The notes below the pieces were generated by a model that made no database searches, was not told the DNA's origin, and saw nothing but the letters and a program-made list of their open reading frames with translations. From assembly GCA_000371745.1 (NCBI GenBank), contig AQUH01000008.1:1-35544 (forward strand): a stretch of 35,544 nt of DNA. Direction: 5' to 3'. This stretch comes from an alpha proteobacterium SCGC AAA280-B11. GTDB taxonomy: Bacteria; Pseudomonadota; Alphaproteobacteria; Pelagibacterales; Pelagibacteraceae. The position numbers and the translations under genes were made by a program. Shown here in pieces: positions 29,003-35,544 of this stretch (positions are counted from its first letter, which is position 1; each line of letters opens with the position of its first letter).

Positions 29003-30699
29003 TAAAAAATTAGAAAATCATTACCGTGATATGCAAGATATCGAATTTACTATCGAAAATAAAAAACTTTGGATGTTGCAAACAAGATCTGGAAAAAGAA
29101 CTGCAAAAGCATCCATTAAAATTGCAGTGGATATGGTAAAAGAAAAACTTATTAATAGAGATGAAGGGTTGCTTAGAATTGATCCAAAGATGTTAGATAC
29201 ACTTCTTCATCCAACGTTAGATCCAAAAGCCCCAAAAAATGTGATTGCGAAAGGCCTTCCAGCATCACCTGGGGCCGCAACTGGTAAAGTTACATTTAAT
29301 GCTGATGATGCCGAACAATTAAAAGCAAATAATCAAAATACTATTTTAGTTCGAGTTGAAACTTCACCGGAGGATATTCATGGAATGAATGCCGCTGTTG
29401 GTATTTTAACTTGTAGAGGGGGAATGACAAGTCATGCTGCGGTTGTTGCACGAGGAATGGGAAGACCGTGTGTTTCTGGCGCCGGGAATATTAAAATTGA
29501 TTATGTGGCTAAACTTTTTAAAGTAGAAAATATTGAAGTTAAAGAAGGTGATATTATAACCATCGATGGTTCAACAGGTGAAGTTATGTTTGGCGAGGTT
29601 AAAACAATTAATCCTGACATTTCAGGTGATTTTTCTGAAATTATGAGATGGGCCGATGAGACAAGAACATTAAAAATTAGAGCAAACGCAGAAACACCGC
29701 TAGATTCTAAAACTGCTAGAGGATTTGGAGCAGAAGGAATTGGTTTATGCAGAACAGAGCATATGTTTTTTGATGAAGAAAGAATTTTATATGTAAGACA
29801 AATGATCCTTTCAAAAACTAAAGAAGATCGTCTAAAAGCTTTAGATAAAATTTTACCGTTTCAAAGAAAAGACTTTGTAGAAATTTTTTACAATCATGAA
29901 AGGCCTTCCAGTTACTGTTAGATTGTTAGATCCACCATTACATGAATTTTTACCAAAAACTGAAAAAGAAATTGATATTGTTGCAAAGTCTTTAAAAATT
30001 CATTCAAGCGAAATTAAAAATAGAATTAATTACCTGCATGAAGAAAATCCTATGTTAGGTCATAGAGGTTGTCGTCTTGCGATTTCTTTTCCAGAAATTT
30101 ATGAAATGCAATGCCGAGCAATCTTTGAAGCGTTATATGAATTACAAAAAAATAAAGTAGAAGCAGTTTTGCCTGAGATTATGATTCCTCTTGTTGCAAC
30201 GGAGCGAGAAATAGAAATTTTAAAAGGATTAGTTGATAGAATTGCGCAAGAAGTTCAAAAGAAGAATAACTTTAAAGTAGATTATTTAGTTGGAACAATG
30301 ATCGAACTTCCAAGAGCAGCCCTTAGTGCAAAAAATATTGCAAAACATGCAGACTTTTTTAGTTTTGGAACTAACGATTTAACACAAACCACACTTGGAA
30401 TTTCAAGGGATGATTCTGGAAAATTCTTAGACGATTATGTTGAAAATAAAATATTTAAAATTGATCCATTCGTAAGTATTGATCAAGAAGGAGTAGGTGA
30501 GCTTATTAAAATTGCTTGTGCTCGAGGATTAGAAACTAAAAAAAATCTGAAACTTGGAATTTGCGGAGAGCACGGTGGTGATCCCGATTCTGTAGAGTTC
30601 TGTCACAAAGCTGGTCTCAACTATGTTTCCTGTTCACCCTACAGGGTTCCTATCGCAAGATTAGCTGCGGCACAGGCAAGTATTAGATCAAAAAAGTAA
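28999..30699 (+). pseudogene. ppdK: Pyruvate phosphate dikinase, C-terminal portion only, 5' truncated at 29002/29003 and frameshifted at about 29894
   Basis: YKKLENHYRDMQDIEFTIENKKLWMLQTRSGKRTAKAS begins mid-protein. GGMTSHAAVVARGMGRPCVSGAG is the phosphohistidine site. ORFs 28980..29921 and 29896..30699 join as [25 protein letters not shown] if one T is removed. The N-terminal ATP-grasp region is absent. Confidence 0.93.
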
Positions 30700-30719
30700 T
30701 ATTTTTAGCCACTAAATTA

Positions 30720-30762
30720 AGGCCTTAGGGTATTTGCGATTTCAGAAATTGAGGCTTTTTTT
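30720..30762 (+). terminator. Putative intrinsic terminator downstream of ppdK
   Basis: GCCTTA ... TGAGGC short stem with a long loop, followed by TTTTTTT. Confidence 0.4.
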
Positions 30763-30837
30763 GGTTCAAAAATTATTTACTTCATCATCTAAATTTTATA
30801 GTTTGCCCGACTAATTAACTTAACTTAAGTATAAAAC

Positions 30838-31140
30838 ATGAAAAAAATACTAGCTATAGTACTTAGCACGTTTTTATTCGCATCTTTTGCAAATGCAGCT
30901 GCTCCTACATGCGCTGACTTAACAAAAGATTTCGATGCAAAAGTAAAAACTGCGAAATTAGATAAAGCTGCTACTGATAAAGTAACAGGTTTACGTAAAG
31001 CTGCTGGCGATGCTGCTGCTGCTAAGAAAGAAGCTGATTGTGTTAAATCAATCAACGAAGCTTTCAAAGTTGCTGGCTTAAAAGCTGGTGCTGCTAAAGA
31101 AGCTCCTAAAAAGGACGCTAAAGAAGCTCCTAAGAAGTAA
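30838..31140 (+). CDS. Small exported Ala/Lys-rich protein
   Basis: 100 aa; clear Sec signal peptide MKKILAIVLSTFLFASFANAAA, two Cys in the mature part, C-terminal direct repeat AKEAPKKDAKEAPKK. Confidence 0.8.
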   Translation: MKKILAIVLSTFLFASFANAAAPTCADLTKDFDAKVKTAKLDKAATDKVTGLRKAAGDAAAAKKEADCVKSINEAFKVAGLKAGAAKEAPKKDAKEAPKK

Positions 31141-31147
31141 GCATTCT

Positions 31148-31182
31148 TTTTAAAGTGCTAACTTCTGGTTAGCACTTTAAAA
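31148..31182. repeat. 15-bp perfect hairpin with 5-nt loop downstream of the small exported protein
   Basis: TTTTAAAGTGCTAAC-TTCTG-GTTAGCACTTTAAAA read directly. Confidence 0.85.
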
Positions 31183-31219
31183 CTCTCCCTTTAAAAATAA
31201 TTTAAAATTTAGTTAAGAC

Positions 31220-31600
31220 TTAGTGATTGTGATCGTCCTTGAGGTCTTTTTTAATATCTTCATGATCCCCAACAACTATGTGATGTTTGCTCTTAGTAAC
31301 AAATTTTTCAAATATTGGTATTAATATCAAAGGAGTTAATCCACCCAAAAATATTCCAAGTGTTGCAGGTCTAATATCTGGATCTATTAATGAAGCTACA
31401 AGATCAGCAATCACATGAGCAAAAATTGCACCAAAGATTCCCGCAATGTAACCATTTGAAGCAATTTTTAATAAACGATTAATACTCCAACCCGTATAAT
31501 AACCTATTACAATAAGACCAGCATGAATAACACCAAAGGCATAACCACGAAGAAATATTTTGTCTTGAAAAAAAACAAAGTTGTCTAATAAATGTTCCAT
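31220..31600 (-). CDS. Hypothetical membrane protein
   Basis: 126 aa with several hydrophobic segments and a His/Asp-rich C-terminus (HHIVVGDHEDIKKDLKDDHNH). Confidence 0.7.
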   Translation of the reverse strand: MEHLLDNFVFFQDKIFLRGYAFGVIHAGLIVIGYYTGWSINRLLKIASNGYIAGIFGAIFAHVIADLVASLIDPDIRPATLGIFLGGLTPLILIPIFEKFVTKSKHHIVVGDHEDIKKDLKDDHNH

Positions 31601-31615
31601 AAATAAATTTTATAC

Positions 31616-32875
31616 TTAATTATTTTTTCTTAAAAAAAATATATAAGATCCAATACAGCAACACAATAAAACAGCAAATGAAGTTTGAAAAGCAATTATT
31701 TCCGAATAACCAAAACTTTTAACTAGATCAATAATTAATCCAATCCCCCATTGAGTTACAAAAGCTCCAGTAAATATTAATAGATTAAAAGCTGAAAGAG
31801 CTTTGCCGGCGATTTCTTTTGAAAAATGCATGCCAATAGCAGGCTGACCAAGAGTAGAACTTATACTAAAAACTAAAAATAAAGTTACATAAAGTGCCCC
31901 TGAATTTGTTCCTGACAAAATTAAATTCAATAGTGCAATAAAACTAAACGGCAAGGAGTAAGAGATAACTTTATCAATAGAGAATCCTTTTTTGTAAAGA
32001 ATAGGAACGACCAATCCTAATCCTAAAAAACCAATCATCATTGAAATATTCATCCAAAATAAACCATTGGCTGCCTGTGCCGGATCATAACCACACATTT
32101 TTTTTAACCATGGTCCAGCCCACAATGTTTGAATTGCTACAAACCCACCGTAATTAAAAAATGCAATAGGAGCTAACTTTTTAAAATAGTTATCCCTAAA
32201 TATAATGGAATAATTGGCTATAAGTGAATTAGGCTGATCTGTTTTTGTAGAATTGTCATTTTTCCATTCCGGAACGTTTAAAAATATTAAAAGAATTAAT
32301 AAAAGAAATATTATTGCCAATCCAAAAAATATCCACCTCCATCCTATTATGGGCAAAAGAAATTGAACTGGAACTGTTGATACAAGCATTCCAAAAGATG
32401 CAAACATTAACATCCAAGAATTAAGTCTTTGCTGAAATTCAGCTGGAAACCATTTTCTATAACCTGTTAGAGGGCCCATCAGGCAGGCCGCAACTCCAAC
32501 GCCAATGAAAGTTCTTGAAATAATTAACTTAATAAATGAATTTGAAATTGAAAAAGCAAAACAACTTAAGACCGCTATACTGAGTAAAATCATAACTACT
32601 TTTTTTGGACCGTATTTGTCTAGCCAATAGCCAGCGGGTAATTGCATTGCCGCAAAACCTAAAAAATATCCTCCTCCTAATAGTCCTAAGTCACGAGCTT
32701 GAAGCTCAAATTCAATTGTTAGCGTAGGAGATAATGTAGCTGTAATTGCTCTGATAAGGGCAGAGGTAAAATATGAAAAAGCAAATATTAAAAATATTAT
32801 GACTGCTTTTTCAAAACTAATTTTACTTTCTTTAATATTAATCACGAGAATTTTATCTATTAAGTTCATTAACAA
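31616..32875 (-). CDS. MFS transporter
   Basis: 419 aa; ATLSPTLTIEFELQARDLGLLGGGYFLGFAAMQLPAGYWLDKYGPKKV is an MFS N-terminal signature. Confidence 0.9.
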   Translation of the reverse strand: MLMNLIDKILVINIKESKISFEKAVIIFLIFAFSYFTSALIRAITATLSPTLTIEFELQARDLGLLGGGYFLGFAAMQLPAGYWLDKYGPKKVVMILLSIAVLSCFAFSISNSFIKLIISRTFIGVGVAACLMGPLTGYRKWFPAEFQQRLNSWMLMFASFGMLVSTVPVQFLLPIIGWRWIFFGLAIIFLLLILLIFLNVPEWKNDNSTKTDQPNSLIANYSIIFRDNYFKKLAPIAFFNYGGFVAIQTLWAGPWLKKMCGYDPAQAANGLFWMNISMMIGFLGLGLVVPILYKKGFSIDKVISYSLPFSFIALLNLILSGTNSGALYVTLFLVFSISSTLGQPAIGMHFSKEIAGKALSAFNLLIFTGAFVTQWGIGLIIDLVKSFGYSEIIAFQTSFAVLLCCCIGSYIFFLRKNN

Positions 32876-33058
32876 GATTTATCTTTAAAGTCATAATAAA
32901 TTTGTTTTTTTAATTTAATACTTGCTGTGTTTACAAACTTAATTTTTCAGTTTTGCAGGGGTTGTATTTTATTTTACTTTGAAATCCTTATTAAATTCTA
33001 GAAAAAAAACATAAACATATTGTTCCACTAAATATTTTTAATGGTAATCTAAATTTAT

Positions 33059-34267
33059 ATGTTTTTAGGGATTCCTATAGAGTTCTATTTTTTCGCTCTT
33101 ATTTTATTATTTGTAGCATTATTTCATAATCATGTTTTAAAAACTGCTCTTATAGGTCTTGCTATTGTTAGTTTATATAAGATTGGTTATGCAGAATTTA
33201 AAACAGGAACTGGCATTAATGGATTTGCTGACCACTTAGTTCACGAATGGGTTATTATAACCAACTTACTCTGCTTACTCGTAGGATTTGCATTGCTCTC
33301 TAATCACTTTGAAAGAAGCAATGTAACAGATACAATTTCTGTTATTTTGCCTAATGGTTGGAAAGGTGCATTCGTACTATTAGCATTTGTTTTTTTTATA
33401 TCTTCATTTTTAGATAATATTGCAGCTGCAATAATTGGCGCAACTATTGCATCGAGACTTTTTAAGAAAAAAGTACATATTGGTTATCTTGCTGCAATTG
33501 TTGCGGCATCTAATGCTGGAGGATCTGGAAGTGTTGTAGGAGACACAACAACTACTATGATGTGGTTAGCCGGCGTTCCCCCAATTGAAGTGTTGCATGG
33601 CTATATCGCAGCTTTTGTTGCTCTGTTCGTGTCAGGATATTTTGCTGCAAAACAGCAACATTCGTACCAGCCCATTATAAGAAGTGATAAATCTAAAAAT
33701 AATATTGATTGGGGAAGAATTTTTATAGTTTTTTTTATTCTGATTACTGCAATCATTACTAATGTTGTTGTAAATATAAAATTTAATTATTTAGCTGATT
33801 ACTTTCCATTCATAGGAGTTTCCGTTTGGATTGCTTTATTCATTTTAGTTCCACTTAGGAAACCAGATTGGTCACTAATACCAGGTGCATTTAAAGGAAG
33901 TATATTTTTACTTGCTCTTGTTCTTACAGCTTCAATGATGCCAGTTGAAAAACTTCCACCTGCGTCTTGGTATTCAACATTTGGACTTGGATTTTTATCT
34001 TCAGCGTTTGATAACATTCCATTAACTGCACTTGGAATTAAACAAGATAATTATGATTGGGGAGTCCTTGCTTATGCCGTTGGATATGGCGGATCTATGA
34101 TTTGGTTTGGGTCGTCAGCAGGTGTTGCGGTTGCGAATTTATTTCCAGAGGCTAAATCTGTTGGTCGTTGGGTTAAAGAAGGTTGGCACGTGACTTTAGC
34201 TTATATTATTGGTTTTGCGGCCATTATGTTAATTTGGGGATGGAATCCAATTCCAATTCCTAAATAA
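33059..34267 (+). CDS. NhaD/CitM-type ion transporter
   Basis: 402 aa multi-TM; FFISSFLDNIAAAIIGATIASRLFKKKVHIGYLAAIVAASNAGGSGSVVGDTTTTMMWLAGVPP. Confidence 0.8.
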   Translation: MFLGIPIEFYFFALILLFVALFHNHVLKTALIGLAIVSLYKIGYAEFKTGTGINGFADHLVHEWVIITNLLCLLVGFALLSNHFERSNVTDTISVILPNGWKGAFVLLAFVFFISSFLDNIAAAIIGATIASRLFKKKVHIGYLAAIVAASNAGGSGSVVGDTTTTMMWLAGVPPIEVLHGYIAAFVALFVSGYFAAKQQHSYQPIIRSDKSKNNIDWGRIFIVFFILITAIITNVVVNIKFNYLADYFPFIGVSVWIALFILVPLRKPDWSLIPGAFKGSIFLLALVLTASMMPVEKLPPASWYSTFGLGFLSSAFDNIPLTALGIKQDNYDWGVLAYAVGYGGSMIWFGSSAGVAVANLFPEAKSVGRWVKEGWHVTLAYIIGFAAIMLIWGWNPIPIPK

Positions 34268-34271
34268 GTAG

Positions 34272-35474
34272 ATGATTCTAGCAAGTTTTAGAAAACCTTT
34301 ATTTATATTAATAGCAGGTTCAATTGTGCTCGCACTTGCGTTTGGCATTAGACATTCCTTTGGAATTTTTTTAATTCCAATAAGCAAAAACAATAATTGG
34401 GGCAGGGAAGTTTTTGCAATGGGACTTGCTTTTCAAAATTTAATGTGGGGAATTTGGCAACCTTTTGCAGGTAGAGTTTCAGATCGTATGGGTGCTGGTT
34501 ATGCAGTTTTAATTGGAGCAATTCTTTATTCATTAGGATTGTTGCTTATGGGCATTATCTCAACGAAGACAGGATTTGTAATTGCTTGCGGAATATTAGG
34601 TGTTGGAATTTCAGGAGTTACATTTCCAATTTTTGGAGCAATCAGCAGATCCGTTCCTCCTGAAAAAAGAAGCGTTTCAATTGGAATTGCTATGGCATGC
34701 GCATCTTTAGGTCAATTTATAATGCTACCTGTTTCACTAATTTTGTTACAAAACTTTGGAGCCACTTTAGCTTTTATAATTTTATCTGCATTTTCACTTG
34801 TAATGGTTTTTTTATCTATTTCGATGTTTGAAAAACCAATCGAACATATCGAGGCTCAAGATTTATCTTTAAAAGAAGTGTTAACAGAAGCTTTTTACAA
34901 TAAAGGCTTTTGGTTTTTATGTTTTGGTTTTTTTGTTTGTGGGTTTCATCTTCTTTTTATTATGACACACGTTCCTTCATTTTTAATTGATAAAGGATTA
35001 TCACCGCAAACGGGCACAATTGTATTAGCTCTAATTGGCTTATTTAATATTATAGGAACTTATTCTACCGGTGTTTTTGGATCTAAAATTAGAAAGCCTC
35101 TAATCTTAAGTTTTATTTATGGCTCACGTGCAGTTATAATTTTAATTTTTATATTATTTCCTATTACTAATTTAACAGCCTATTTGTTTGCGTCTTTAAT
35201 TGGATTGTTATGGCTTTCAACTATTCCACCAACTCAAGGAACTATTATTACTGTATTCGGTGTTAAGAACATGAGTATGCTTTATGGAATAGCATTTTTA
35301 TTTCATCAAGTTGGTGCATTTTTAGGAGGATGGATTGGGGGAAAAGTTTATGATCTTACAGGCTCTTACAATATTGTTTGGTATATCTCGATAGCACTCG
35401 GAGTATTTGGCGCTATTATTAATTATCCAATTGAAGAAAAATCGTTATCTAAATTTGAGAGAAGAGTGGCATGA
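34272..35474 (+). CDS. MFS transporter
   Basis: 400 aa; RHSFGIFLIPISKNNNWGREVFAMGLAFQNLMWGIWQPFAGRVSDRMGAGYAVLIGA. Confidence 0.9.
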   Translation: MILASFRKPLFILIAGSIVLALAFGIRHSFGIFLIPISKNNNWGREVFAMGLAFQNLMWGIWQPFAGRVSDRMGAGYAVLIGAILYSLGLLLMGIISTKTGFVIACGILGVGISGVTFPIFGAISRSVPPEKRSVSIGIAMACASLGQFIMLPVSLILLQNFGATLAFIILSAFSLVMVFLSISMFEKPIEHIEAQDLSLKEVLTEAFYNKGFWFLCFGFFVCGFHLLFIMTHVPSFLIDKGLSPQTGTIVLALIGLFNIIGTYSTGVFGSKIRKPLILSFIYGSRAVIILIFILFPITNLTAYLFASLIGLLWLSTIPPTQGTIITVFGVKNMSMLYGIAFLFHQVGAFLGGWIGGKVYDLTGSYNIVWYISIALGVFGAIINYPIEEKSLSKFERRVA

Positions 35475-35544
35475 AAAAATCAGTAATTTTTTTATGGCTA
35501 GGATTTATTTTATTTCTTTTAACGGTTGCTTATTCTTATCAAAC
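35450..35544. repeat. Right arm of the perfect 95-bp inverted repeat, cut by the window end
   Basis: Reverse complement equals 28908-29002; the true right boundary is unknown because the window ends. Confidence 0.97.
35471..35544 (+). CDS. Small membrane protein, partial at window end
   Basis: ATGA overlap with the MFS stop; MKKSVIFLWLGFILFLLTVAYSYQ... Confidence 0.55.
   Translation, partial: MKKSVIFLWLGFILFLLTVAYSYQ

Noticed and set aside
30825-31067. 80-aa Ala-rich ORF on the - strand
   Set aside because: Antisense of the small exported protein; the + strand ORF has a convincing signal peptide.
33799-34533. ORFs 33799..34017 (-) and 34348..34533 (-)
   Set aside because: Antisense to well-supported transporter genes.
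1-35544. tRNA, rRNA, prophage, IS element or toxin-antitoxin/defence genes
   Set aside because: Looked for but none recognised; the gene content is ordinary core metabolism, transport and phototrophy.

Overview
The window is an AT-rich, gene-dense alphaproteobacterial segment. It looks like SAR11/Pelagibacterales, judging from composition, very short intergenic gaps, and a proteorhodopsin next to a retinal-synthesis cluster; this assignment is an inference, not a search result. From left to right it contains: alaS (partial, -); recA (-, frameshifted); a TolC-family gene; a split D-glycerate 3-kinase-like gene; a 2-hydroxychromene-2-carboxylate isomerase-like gene; a GST; DksA; two glycosyltransferases; an FNR and [2Fe-2S] ferredoxin pair; a split dipeptide epimerase; proteorhodopsin (-) divergent from crtI-crtB-crtY-blh (+); dihydroorotase; a YgfZ-like protein; a DUF4337-like protein; nadA-nadB-nadC; SemiSWEET; an EptA-like transferase; an RhlE-like DEAD-box helicase; two tandem bactofilins; small membrane/zinc-ribbon proteins; a tautomerase-like protein; a 5'-truncated and frameshifted ppdK; an Ala/Lys-rich exported small protein; MFS transporters; and an NhaD/CitM-type transporter. 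The strongest structural anomaly is a perfect 95-bp inverted duplication: 28908-29002 is the exact reverse complement of 35450-35544. It sits exactly where ppdK loses its N-terminal half, which suggests an inverted chimeric join (MDA or assembly) or a real rearrangement. In addition, four conserved genes (recA, glycerate kinase, epimerase, ppdK) each carry a +1 frameshift in a homopolymer, which points to sequencing error unless transcripts show slippage. I found no convincing previously undescribed system, CRISPR array, rRNA or tRNA.
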